Shown piece after piece: positions 1-12,243 of a DNA stretch of 64,000 nt. This DNA is from Cenococcum geophilum 1.58. Lineage: Eukaryota; Ascomycota; Dothideomycetes; Gloniales; Gloniaceae. The stretch covers positions 1,054,001 through 1,118,000 of the forward strand of contig KV748181.1 of assembly GCA_001692895.1 (NCBI GenBank), in the 5' to 3' direction. The stretch's first letter is position 1. Every line of letters begins with the position of its first letter. The notes below the pieces were generated by a model. That model ran no database searches. It was not told the origin of the DNA and worked only from the letters and a program-made list of their open reading frames with translations. Position numbers and translations under genes: made by a program.

Positions 1-118
1 GCAATTAACCAACTTAACACATTTAAAAGTTAAATAATACGCAGTTAACCTACTTAATATATTTAAAAGTTAAATAATACGCAGTTAACCTACTTAACAA
101 CTTTAAAAGCTAACTGTA
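1..118. repeat. 40-bp tandem repeat (about 3 copies)
   Basis: Three consecutive copies of a roughly 40-bp AT-rich unit starting gcaattaacc / gcagttaacc and ending taaataatac. The third copy decays at its 3' end. The unit contains no coding signal. It lies at the left edge of the window and may continue outside it. Confidence 0.75.
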
Positions 119-197
119 TATTCTTTAATATGTAATTAAGGTAAAATTATATACTAATTACGTAATCTTATATAATCTTATATAGTCTTATTACTTA

Positions 198-330
198 GAG
201 GCTTTGTATAAGGCTCTATATAAGGCTCTATATAAAGCTTTATACGAAGCTCTACGTATAGAGGCTCTATATAAGGCTTTACGCGAAGCTTTATATATAA
301 AGGCTCTATATAAAGCTCTGCATTAGGTCC
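198..330. repeat. degenerate 11-12-bp minisatellite (aggctctatata)
   Basis: About ten degenerate copies of a unit reading aggctctatata or aagctttatata in one direction. The core ggctctata is the same as in the much larger, less mutated minisatellite near 47.4 kb. I infer that this is a RIP-altered relative of that repeat. Confidence 0.6.
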
Positions 331-564
331 CCGCTATATTCCCAATAGCCTCTATATATATCTCTACCTATATAGCCGCCTTATTTTTTACCCTTTCTTC
401 CTTCCTTACATCCTCCCTACCTAGGGAGGCACTAAAACGGCAGCTAGTAGAGGACCGTTGCTAGAACTAGATAACTATCGCTAGAACTAAACAATTGTTA
501 CCAGAACTAGACGATAACAACTAGCCAGCAAACACTATAAACGATTTAATCGATTAATTGAATT

Positions 565-755
565 AAGGTAGTATAGACAGGTAGGTAAATACGGATAGGT
601 AAGTAGATATAAATAGGTAAGTAGATACAAATAGGCAAGCAGATGCAGATAGGTAGGCAGATGCTAATAGGTAGGTAGATATAGATAGGTAGGTAAATAT
701 AGATAGGTAGGCGATATAGACGGGTAGGCGATGTAGATAGGTAAGTAGATGTAGA
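565..755. repeat. taggtaggtagata-type minisatellite
   Basis: Roughly a dozen copies of a 16-18-bp unit built from taggtagg/taggtaag followed by tagata or agatgca. The unit drifts between copies. No open reading frame is present. Confidence 0.75.
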
Positions 756-1079
756 CAGATTTATATCTACTACTCTTAGCAGCTGCTTTTTAGCTATATA
801 TATAGATTTTATAAAGAAGTGTATATAATTTGCCTTACTAGCCTTATAAATGGCCTTAAAATAACCTTTATTTCTTATTTATTATCTAAAATATACTATT
901 AGTATAAAAGAGGTAGATGCAATTATAGTTGCTAAATGCGTAGGTTGCACGCAGGCTGCGTGTAGGCTGCGCGTCAAAAACACACGATATAGGCTAGTCG
1001 GTCGAGTTGCCAAATGCCCTTAACTGCGCGCCAATTGCGTCAACCACCAACTATTAAGGCCATTGAAAGGGTACTATAT
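756..1079. other. AT-rich interval without gene
   Basis: No gene is visible. About 930-1050 is a less AT-rich island with CpG-bearing words such as gcgcgtc and tgcgcgcc, which are rare in the surrounding DNA. It is probably a fragment that escaped heavy RIP, and its origin is unknown. Confidence 0.5.
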
Positions 1080-2329
1080 TTTGCCGATATACCTATCCTA
1101 TTTTAGATTTTGTTAATTAAAGGTAAAGAATATCTATTCTTTTAAGTAATACTATTTAACTATTTATAGCTAATATATAGCCTAAGCTTTTATTTTATTT
1201 TATATAAATAGTATTAAATAACCTACTAATAACTAGAATGGTCTAATATATCCCTTTTTATAGACTTTTTTTTAGATAAACTCTTTAAGCGCTTTTAACT
1301 CTTCTTTAGATTAGAATTTTTTTAGACTTATTTTTAGTTTTAATTCTATCTTATAGTCCTATACTATATACTTTAATAGCTTTTTACTTTCTAGGCTCTA
1401 TAGCTCTTTACTATACTTATAGTATCTTTTTAGTATATAGCTTAACCCTATTTTAGTTTCCTTATATATCGCTCTAATTTAGTCCTATATTATCTTAGTT
1501 ACTATACGCCTTTTATATTATTAAGTATCCCTAATCTTAACTTAACCTATAGCCTAATTAATCTTTAGATTATATTTCTAATACTGCCTTATCTCGTCTT
1601 AATAGTTGGATATTAAAAGACATCTTAATTAGTCTTCCTTTAATGGTTATTTAAATTGGTTTTATTTTAAGGTTAATAATACCTCCTTTATAGGCTATTA
1701 GATCTCCTAAAATTATTACTAATAAATAAGGATACTTTTATTTATTTATATAGCAGTTCTATACTTCTTACTACTATTAGTAAGATATAGTTCCTTATTA
1801 CTTTACTATCTATTAGCGCTTTATACTATTAATCTTACTAACTAACTTATAAATTAAGGTATTATCTTTAAATTTCTTTAAAGGTTTAAGGCTTTACTAT
1901 TGGCTCCCTTTAGGTTTATAGGCCTTTGCTTTTTCTAACCATTAGTTACTAAATTACTATATACTTAGCTTACTTTTTAGCTAATACCTAATTTGCTTTT
2001 TATTCTTAATATACTATAAATATATTTTCTCTAAGTATTTCTACTACTATTATCCATATAAGTATTTTTCCGTAAGAAATCTTTTTAATTAAAGTATTAA
2101 GTTATCTAACTCCTAATCTTCTACTAAATACTAGTTGTATATATACTTAGTATTTCTATACTATTACTTATTTAGCGCCTAATATATCCTTATTAGGTAC
2201 TTCTATTTTTTAGGTTCTTATATATATTATATATATTATTTATATATATAATCTATAATAATATATAATACGCTAGGTGCTTTACGTTAACTCTTAGCTT
2301 ATTTTTACTCTTAAGTTTAAACCTCTATT

Positions 2330-2554
2330 TATAAGGTGAGGATATAAATAGGGAGTCCAATAATTGAACAATAGGTATATTGTATAGACAGAGACGAATC
2401 CTTAAGGGAAAAGGAGGAGTCTATATGCGAGGTAGGAAGGGTTTTCCCTAGGCATATATAGAGCACGTGCCTTACGGGCGAGTTACCCCTAGGTTACCCC
2501 AGGGTCGCCTATACCTTGCGGCTATATAATTATCTACTTAGGTTTTACCTAATA
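2330..2554 (-). repeat. left LTR (3' LTR) of the nested gypsy element
   Basis: 225 bp, from tataaggtgagg to ggttttacctaata. The expected TG...CA ends have become TA...TA. It matches 9,043-9,267 over its full length with only scattered transitions. It is related to the LTRs at 22,265 and 46,244. Confidence 0.88.
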
Positions 2555-5500
2555 ATGCCCCCCCCTTTAAAAAGGGTTGTCCCTAATCCTTTATATACTT
2601 AAGCCTTAATAAAACCCCATAAAAAACCTTAGTAAGGAAAAAATTTGGAGGGAAAAGAGCGTTTTAATTTTGTATATAGAGAGACGGGTAGTATATATAC
2701 GCGGCGCGAAGATATTAAGAAACTTCAACCGGCGGTTAAAGTTGTTTAATTAGTTAGATTTGCCTTACTAAGACTCCTCCGTATTTAACTAAGCTAATAG
2801 CAATTTTATATACCCGGTATGAAAAATCCTAATTAGTTTATTTAATAGGTAGAGCTAGTAGAGCTTAATACCGTTGCCTAAATTTAGTAGACTAGAAATA
2901 TTCTAAAAGCTTACTTATATAGGCAGGTCGCTAGTACCTTGCGGGTCGGTTATAGGTTATTTATATATAGCTAGATTTATAGATGGTAAGGCTATATGCC
3001 TATTAAATCTGCCGCTAACCCTGCTTTAGCCTTACGCTATACCGGCGTAGCGCTGTGTATACTTTGTAGGTAGGTTATAGGTACTTATATACAGCCAGGT
3101 TTAGGACGGCAAGGCTATATGCCCGTTAAATCCACTGCTAACCTATGCTTTAGCCTTACGCGTTATCTATATAGCATATACGTGGAATAGTGTAAGTTAT
3201 TAGTATAGGTTACCACCAGCGGGTTACTAGCAGGTCGTGGACCCTAGTTAAATAGACCCCAGTTATAAGCGGGCCTATTCTCTAATATATAAACAATTTG
3301 TTTAGCTAGTATAGAGTAATAAACTAGGTTTAGGAAGGGTGCTTTTTAAATTAAGCTTTATTGCCGGCGTATACTATAGCCTTACCTATAAGTCGCCTAT
3401 AAGTTACTAGCATTACTAGGTTATGTTAGAGTGTGGCTTATATAGGATATTAATAAATTAAAACTTTACCCTGTATATACGCCGTAGTTCTTATAGCAAT
3501 TATTGCTTGTTCTTTAATCCCTTAGGATATCCTCTACTCCGCTTTAATGTAGGTTATATTTTAATAGCGGCGCTTACTTTTCGCCTACGCTTTAGCTATA
3601 AGGCTAGAGTATCCCGCTTACGGTACTCGTCTAGCAGTTATTAATAATTCTTAAGTTCTGTCTTATATTTCCATTTATTATACTTATTTAGCCATCCTAG
3701 CTATTTAATAAGGTACTACGGTTGTCTAGTACAATCCTAGTAGGTAATAATTACTTCTACTTCCTAGCTGCCTTTCTTAAGCTCTTTTATTACTAGGGTT
3801 AAAACCTAGAGTATAACCTATAAGGCTCTAGTAGGGAGATATAGAAGACTAGGTGGAGCCGTGCTATAGTAGGTGGAAGCTCTAGCTTATATGCTTGCTG
3901 CCCTGCGCGCTCTAGGATCTAAAACGGTCCTATAAACTTATAGTTAAGCTTTTTATAGGGACGTTTCGTATAGATATTCTTAGAGGAGAGTAGGACTTAT
4001 TTACTAACGGCGAAGTACTTGGCTAGGTGGTAACGATTATAGTATTTTACTTAAAGCTTTTAGGCGTACGTTATTAACGCCGCCGCTACCTTATGTATAA
4101 GGCGTAGGCGTTGTAGATATATCCCTATAAGTTAGATATCCATTAACCCAGACCCCCCCCTACCTTTCTAGGCGTCTTAGACGCTATCTAGGACTCTATC
4201 TAGGACGTTTAGTAGCTAGCTATAAGCAAGCTTAATAGGGGAACGCTTTATTATAGCGTAGACCTTAGAGTTATAGGTAAAGGCTACTTCTTTAAGTAGG
4301 GAGGCCTAATTAGACTACTCCTAGTTCGTAAATATATATAGGTATACCTTAAGCTCCTAGTTTTAACGCTCCGTCTAATTATCTATCTATAGGTAGAATA
4401 TAGTGCTAAGTTTATATTAAACGCGGAGATAGTAGTATATAGTGCTTTAGTATTCGCTTATAAATATACTACCCCTATTAGAGACAATATTATTTAGAGG
4501 CCCTATTTATATAAAGACTCTAAATAAGAGTTCTGCGAGTTGTATAGTATTAATTATCTTACGCACTAGATAGTAGCGTACTAGCTTTATAAAACGGTCT
4601 ATAAGGATAAGGACGGAGTTATACTCTACGCTACTAGGAGTCTTAGACTCTAGGAGATCTATAATAAAGTTAAGTAAATAATGCTATTAGGCTCAGGTAG
4701 GGACCTAAAGAGGCTATAGCTCACTATAGGGTTTATAGCGGCGCGATTTAAAGTGTTAGTAAGTATTATAATTATCTAGGTATTTGCGGAGGTCTTAGGT
4801 AAGGCCGTTCTAAGTATACTTTCGCGCGATTACCTTAAAGGTATAGTTAAAACTATAGTAGCCGCCTATAGGATTGTCATAATTCTGCTTAAGGATCTCC
4901 TATTATAGTAATATATAATTCGGTACCTAGACCTTATTATTTTACCTTAGGAGTCCTTAATTATTAAGGGTATAGTCCTTATTACTAGTAGGAACTTATT
5001 CCTAAGTTAACTAATTATATATAGAGCGTGTAAAGGCGTCCCTTTTTTATACTCTATAAATAAAATTAACTAGTAACTTAGGGGGTTATTCCATAAACGC
5101 CGTTTTAGCTAAAGTAGCTACTACTACTTCTTGCTATAGTACGAGACTCTATATAAAGTTAGTGCTAGTAAAGTAACGTATAATGCGTAGGTAACTTACT
5201 AGGTTATTATAGGGGACCGTAGCCTAGGCTAAGGGGTCTTCCCTAGGGTTAAGCGCTATTAGGTTAGTTAAAATAGTCTTAAAGAGAATAGTAGGACGCT
5301 CTAGTCCGCCGGCGCTAAGTTTACGAGGGTTACTCGTATACTGCACGCATGCTACTCGCTAGTTTAGTATAGTAGCACTAGGGCCGCCTATAAGGCCTAT
5401 AACCCGCAACTTTTGCTATAATAGAGGCAATATAGCATTAAGAATTATCCTCTTACTGCTATCTTTAAAGCCTTTAGTATAATCTGGGCGCTAGGATAGT

Positions 5501-8500
5501 ATATTAGCGGGATTTACTTTACCTAGCTTATATTTAATCTTAAAATTAAACTTAGCTAGTTTTTTAGCGTACTAGGCCTAGCGAGTAGATAAGCTTTTAG
5601 TAGTTATAAAGTACCTAAAATTATTATAATTGTAGAGCACGCGCGTTACATACGCGGCGTATTTAAGGTAGTGGCGCCACGTTTTAAAGTATTGCACTAT
5701 AGCGAGTAGTTCTTTATTATATCTATTATACTATATTTCTAGGCTAGTAAGCTTCTAACTATAATAAGCGATTAGGTGCTAGTAGAGTTAATCTCCTTAC
5801 CCTAAAGGCTATAAAAGTATACCGCTATAGGTATAGTCGGAAGCGTTAGTAATTACTATTAGGGGTAGATTAGGGTTAAAGTGGCAAAGTAGAGGAGCTT
5901 ATATAAACGTAGCGCGTAGCTTATAAAACGCCTACTATATGTTATTAGGCTAGGACCAAGGTTAATACCATTTAGTAGGCCCTTTTAACTTACGCTTTTT
6001 CTTCTTCTCCCTATCTAACGTTAGGTTGCGATATGTCTATATAAGATATATATATAGGGGGTATATAGTATCTAAGTAGTTCCAGATAAATTACCTATAG
6101 AAGTTAGTAAAGTTAAGGAAGACCTAGATGTCCCTATAGGACTTAGGTTTAGGCCATTCCTTAATAGCTTTTACGCGGTTAGGGTCTATTATAATACCCC
6201 TAGGGGTAATAATAAAGCCTAGAAACTTAACGTTCTTAGTATAAAAGATATATTTTAATAGTTTGGCGTATAGGCCCTAAGCGCGGAGCTATCACAGTAC
6301 CTACTTAACGTGCTCGACGTGCTTATCCTTATTATTTAAGTAGATAAAAATATTATCTAGGTAAACTACGTAGATAGTATCTACTAGGGTTCCTAAAGCT
6401 TTATAAATATAGCTCTAAAAAGTTATAGGGGTGTTAGTAGGATTAAAGGGCATTACTAGGTACTTAAAGTAACTATAGCGTATCTTAAATACGGTCTTCT
6501 ATTTATCTCCCTTTTTAATATAAATCCTATAGTACGTATTACAAAAATCTAGCTTTATAAATATCTTTATATAGCTAAGCCTATTAAAGAGCTCGCCGAC
6601 TAGCGGTAGGGGGTACTAATTCTTAATCGTAATCTTGTTTAGGCGTCTATAGTTAATATATAGCCGTATTATACTATCTGCTTTTAGTATAAAGAGGATA
6701 GGTACTCTAGTAGGCGATTTACTAGGCCTAATCTAGCCCTTTTTAAGAGCACTGTCTAAGTACTCTTATAAGATCTATAACTCTTTCTATAAGAGGTTAT
6801 AAAGGGGTATTTATAGTAGCGTTTTACCTTCTTCTAAGTTAATTGCGTGGTTATACTTAGAGTTCTACAGTAGTATACTTGCTAGCTTATTAAAGAAGAT
6901 ATTAATTTCCTCCTTATATATATTTAGTAGGCCAGGGGCCATAGAGGTTAAAGCGACTATTATGTAGTAGTATGCTTCTAGGAGCTAGTAAAGAGAAGGG
7001 TGTAGCCAATATACGTTTTATAGGTATGCTTATATAGAGAGTGTATATAGCTCTGCTGTAGTATACTTAATAGTTTTAGGGTTTTAATTACCTCCCCCTT
7101 GCGTATAGGTAATCTACGCTAGCACTAGAGGGTCTCTATAGGTACTCGCTACTAGTAATAGTAGGTCCTCTACTATATTTATAACTGGTATCTTTACGTC
7201 TAGAGGGTCTATATAGGTACTCACTACTAGTAATAATAGGTTCTCTATTGTGTTTATAACCGGTATAAAGAAGGAGTCTTCTAGCTATAGCGAATAGACT
7301 ATTTTGCTAGCCTTAATATCTATTAGGAAAGCGTTAAGGGTAACTATCTAGAGGTGTTTAGGGTCTAAAGTACCCTAGATAAACTATCTAGAACGGAAGC
7401 TAATTAGTAAATCTGCTTCCGCGAGCCAATCCTATCTAAGAACTATATTATAACTATTAAATAAGCCACCCTAAAAGGTCTGCGGGCTAATAGTGCAAGA
7501 GGTACCCTAGGAGTCGCTAGTAGTAACTATTAGATTATAAGCATCCTAGATTATTATCTGGTTACTATTAAGGAAACATGCAATAGGTTTACGTAAATAT
7601 AACGCGTAGCGTATAGGTAGGTTAAACCTATAAACGACATCTTAATTAATAAGGTTAATTTAGCACCTATTATTATATAAAGTATATAGGCGGACTTTGC
7701 CCTAGGGCGTATCTATTATAACATATACCATAATACGTTTCTTCTCTCCCTCTATATTAGGCCCTAGTTGCAGTTAAGAGAAATACGCTATTAGGGCTTT
7801 AGGTTTTCCAAAGCCTAAGCTAACTTCTCTTTATTAGCCTACTTTTAGTATTCCTTATAGTGGCCGCTTACGGTCCTTTAACTCGCCTATATAGTACTAG
7901 CGTTTAGGGGGTCCCCTAAGCCATCTAGCTTTTAGGTAGTCTCCCTAGGAGTTTACTTAGAAAAGCGTTACCCTTTTTAGGTTTTGTTTCCTAAGCCTAA
8001 CTCTATAAAGCCTGTGCTGCGACCGCGCTTTATACTTAATAATTTGCTACTACTACTTACGCGATCTTTTGCAAGCTTTATGGTATTAAGTAATTACTCT
8101 ATATAGCGGATTTCGTTAAAGAGGTCTTTAGCGGTTTTTACCCGTTAGGTAAAGTTCTGGCGGAAGAGCTCTACTTATAGGTAGGCTAGGAGATATAAGA
8201 ACTAAAAGTCTACCTATTGTTTAGAATTAATAAAAGGGGTATATAAGAAGAGGTCCTCTAAGCTATGCATATAGGCTAGAAAGACGTTAAACCTCTAGTT
8301 CTCCTTTATAATAGCCGTATAGTACATTATAGCGTTATTAAAGCGTCTTACTATGGGGTTCCTAATCTGGTCTTAGACTATAGTCTTAAATTCGTCCTAT
8401 AGTAAAGGACCCTTATTCTTAGTGCCTAACCGGCAATAAACTAGGTAGGTAATTATCTTCTCTTTTATAAGACCTTTAATGGCCTAGCGCGTGCGTCACT

Positions 8501-9042
8501 TATAGTTATAGTTAACGTTATTAACCTTAAATTGGTTCTTAACTGCGGCGATTTACTAGTTAAAATGCTGTTAAGTAGTACCGCTAATATTGGGTAGTAA
8601 CTTCTTAACTAGGACGTTGAGATTTATTTAGCGTATGCGTTCGCTATATAACTTATACTCTTTACTAAAAAGGCAATAGAAGGGCTTTATTAAATTAATA
8701 ATGCTCTATAAGTTGGCTATTTTCTTAGCTAGCTCATCTAGCTTCTTTATATTAGCAGTATTAGGTAGGACGCTAGTAACCTTACTAAGCTCCTATTAAG
8801 CCTAGGTATATAAGTTAAACTAGTCTTTAGCGTTTATAAATATCTAATTATTTTAAGATTTAGGAAATGGCTTAAATATTACTAGTGTACTTCTAGCGGT
8901 TTTGTCTACACTAGATCCTAAGGCGTTTTGCAGTCGTATTGCTAGCGTATTACCGTTAGGTATAGGCGTTAGTTTTCTTTTTAGAGGCATTATAGAAAAA
9001 TTAAACCGGCTATCCTCCTAAGGGGATTGGTAAGGATTTAAA

Positions 9043-9267
9043 TATAAGGTAAGGATGTAGATAGGGAGTTTAATAATAGAACAATAGGTATATTATATAG
9101 ACAGAGACGAATCCTTAAGGGAAAAGGAGGAGTCTGTGTGCGAGGTAGGAAGGGTTTTCTCTAGATATATATAGAGCACGTGCCTTACGGGCGAGTCACC
9201 CCTAGGTTACCTTAGGGTCGCCCATACCTTGCAGCTATATAACTATTTACTTAGGTTTTACCTAATA
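9043..9267 (-). repeat. right LTR (5' LTR) of the nested gypsy element
   Basis: 225 bp, the same length as the left LTR. It is followed by the duplicated target CTATT at 9,268-9,272. The words acagagacgaatcc and gagcacgtgcc are shared with the left LTR. Confidence 0.88.
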
Positions 9268-11750
9268 CTATTTAGCTAATCTAAATATTAGTTTTTTATT
9301 CGTAGGTACTAAAATCTATCTTTTTTATCTTTAGTCTTCTATTCTTTCCTTTAGGTTTCTAGATATTATAATTAATACTCCTTTAACATAACTTATACAT
9401 TTCTTTATAATTACTTAGTCTTAAATAACTCTTTTATTTAGCTATAGGTAAAAGTCTTTCTATTTATTATTATATCGCTACCTATACTACTTTTAGTATA
9501 GTTCTATAAGCGTATATAATCTATCTATAAGAAAAAATCTTATTATTACTGTGTTATAACCGCCTTTTATATACCATTCTCTAAATTTATTTAAATCTCC
9601 TAGGTTTTTTTCTTACTCTAGTTTTTTAAGCTTTTTTACTTTTAGCGTGCCTACTCTAAGCCTATTAGTAACCTTTTTTAAGGCTATTTTTAGTTTACCT
9701 AGTATCTTTAATCCGTGGCAACCTCTTTATTCTCACTATACTTTAATTTAATTCTTAAATACTTTCTAGTCTTCTCCTAGTTTATATTAGCTTATTAAAT
9801 TCTCTAAAATCTTTAAATTTTAAAACTTTAGTATTGCTTATTTAACTCTAAGACTAAACACTTAATTTACTTAATATAGGTGCTTCTAACCCTAAGCTTG
9901 CTTCTTTCTTAAGCTTTAATTTAGTCTTAGTCTAACTAGGCTTTTATAGCGTTCTTATTTCTTCCTAAAAAATTTAGTACCCTAGGAATCTTTATCCTCT
10001 ACTTATTTACTTACTTTTAAACCAAGCTACTACTCTACTCTATTTGTTTTTTATTATTATAGGTTCTTACACATATCTTATCTTATTTTAAAAATCTTAA
10101 GCATCTTTTATCTCTCCTTAAGAATCTTAAGCCTTTAGCCATTTATCTTTATTTAGTACTGAAGTAGTTTACTACCCTACTTCTCTTATATCTTATAAAG
10201 TAATAGATATTATATCTAATAGAGTCTTAATCCCTATTGCTAATCTATCCTTTATAGTAGATTTAACTTCTATCTCTATTATTATATCCTTAAGGTTTAT
10301 ATACTCTTAGTAAGCTATCTTTATTGTCTTATTATCGCTACCAATAGCCTAATTATTTTAATTCTTAGATTCTATTACTAAATAGAACTAGTACGTAAGA
10401 ACTTTCTTCGTTAACTACTAGCTTACTATACCGCCTTAGTCTTAATCTAGTTTATAAAGTTAATTTTATTCTTTATCTAACTCTCTTATACCTTAAAGTC
10501 CTTTTAACTCTAGCTCTTATAGCTAATAGCTTATACTATTCTTAGCGTCTTTATAAACTTAGTATGCGTTATTATAATAAAACGCGAAACTCTTAATTAA
10601 ATACTCCTTTATTCTTTATAATGCATTATTATCCCCTTATATATATATACCTTCTGCTAGTCTTATTTACTATATAGTTACTCTAACTACTTCTATAATC
10701 TTTAGCGAAATAACCCTATTTTCTATAATTTATATAAACTCCTTCTTTATACTACTTTTCTTACTATAGAGTCTCTGCTATATTCTCCCTAACTTTTTAC
10801 TTTAGTATAACCGGTTATTAACCTTAATAGCTTACTTTGTAAGTTCTCTTATATTGGTTAAATCGTCTATTAGTATTATAATAGTTTAAACTTTAGCCTT
10901 TAGACCTTATCTATATTATATTATTAACGCGCCTTGGTTTTAATTAGTCTATACTACTAGTATTTAGAACTACATTATATAGTCTATTACTAATCCCTTC
11001 TATATAAGCTAATATAGCTTTTTTTTAGCCGTTGCTATTAATTATAGATCTCTATATATTTATATAAGTCTCTTAGCGAATCTCTCCTAGCTTAAGAATA
11101 TATACCACGCTCCTAAGTTAATAGTAGCCAACTTATTAGCCTATATCTCCGTAAAATAAGGCTTAAACTACTTTAGTACCTAACCTGTTAAAAATAACCC
11201 TACATACGCTACCTAGTCCGCTACCTATTCTAACTTACTTCTTTATACTAGATCTTTAATTTTATCTATATAAGGAATCCTTTTAGCTTATACTTTTCTC
11301 TCTCTTTATATCTTATAATTGTTAAAGTAGTGCCTAATTCTTAATATTATTTTACTCCATAACACTTATAAGCTAGTTTATTGTAACTACTGCTAAGTTG
11401 TTGTTATATATACTAGTATCTCCTCCTAATTCTAAAGTAGTTGCGACTATAGATAGTGTTATAGTTACTTACTTAAGTAGTATATTACTTAACTTCCTTT
11501 ACTGTAACCTTGGTAGTAAATATATAATAAAACCTTGTAGGAAATATTACGGTAGACTTATTAAAGGGCTAGGTATATAGGTTAAGAAATAGTTAATAAT
11601 ACAAATATAACTAGTAGAGTAAGTTACCTAATAAATTAACTTTAATTATATTCTAAAATTTATTATAAAAAAGAGAACTATCTAAGTAGGGACTATAGTC
11701 CTTTAAATATATAATACTGCGCCTAAGAAATATACTAAGTATATTAGTAT

Positions 11751-12243
11751 ATTAGTATATTAGTACATTAATACGTCCTTCTTATTTCTATATTCCAAAC
11801 TTATAACGTAACTAGCTACCCCTTATTCTATAGCTTAATTGGTTCTAATGCCTCCTATACTATCTTAACTAACCTATATATATCTTTTTTTAGTAGTTTC
11901 ACTACTGCCGATATAAGGTGTGTAATATCTATAACTATAACACTATAATTAATACTTAATTTTAGTTATAGTAGAAGTAGCTTAACTAACTATTTACGCT
12001 TAGCTAACCTGTTTTAAAAATGTATAAAAAAGGTCTATTTAAAGGAGTTCTATTTTATAGAGTAAGGTTTAGCTAAACTTAAGGCTAAGGAGGCTAAAAA
12101 GGGTTCTAATTAAGAAGAGGCAGAAATAGCTAGTATACTAGTTGTATATCCCTTTAGTCCTATAGCTTCTTTTTAATACTACTTAACTTATTTTCTTCTA
12201 ATACTTTATTACCTTTTTTACAGCATTCTTTAGGTTCTATAAT
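11751..12243. other. AT-rich interval between gypsy remnants
   Basis: No gene is visible. It starts with three repeats of tatattag (11,739-11,765) and then shows TA-rich sequence with stops in all frames. Part may be the outer end of remnant A. Confidence 0.4.

Larger units (their letters stand above)
2330..9267 (-). mobile_element. full-length but RIP-dead Ty3/gypsy element nested in remnant A
   Basis: The element is bounded by two 225-bp LTRs (2,330-2,554 and 9,043-9,267) and by the 5-bp target duplication CTATT (2,325-2,329 and 9,268-9,272). On the minus strand the internal region starts after the right LTR with an ATG near 8,991, whose product (MPLKRKLT...) would be gag. It continues into protease and pol. 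Around 6,740-6,540 the frame shows gypsy RT words such as INYRRLNKI and KLDF, and near 6,370 the catalytic YLDD reads YLDN. Tens of TAG/TAA stops, mostly from TGG and CAA/CAG, make it non-functional. Removing it restores continuity with the uninterrupted copy at 17,820, so it inserted after remnant A. Confidence 0.88.
1080..11750 (-). mobile_element. RIP-degraded Ty3/gypsy remnant A, split by a nested element
   Basis: This is the same element type as the copy at 16,320-20,490; for example, 1,108-1,200 aligns with 16,588-16,680 and 11,400-11,730 with 20,190-20,480. Read on the minus strand, its left part gives a reverse transcriptase stretch (positions of KGYIR and of LRLCxNYRQLN), interrupted by many stops. 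The right part (9,268-11,750) should be gag and the leader. The copy is cut at 2,329/9,268 by a gypsy insertion with a CTATT target duplication, and its 3' pol half is missing left of 1,080. Nearly every CpA appears as TpA, as RIP would produce. No product can be made. Confidence 0.8.

Noticed and set aside
1-760. Telomeric or centromeric satellite at the left edge
   Set aside because: No TTAGGG-type telomere repeats are present, and the three minisatellites are short and unrelated. Centromere identity cannot be judged from sequence alone.
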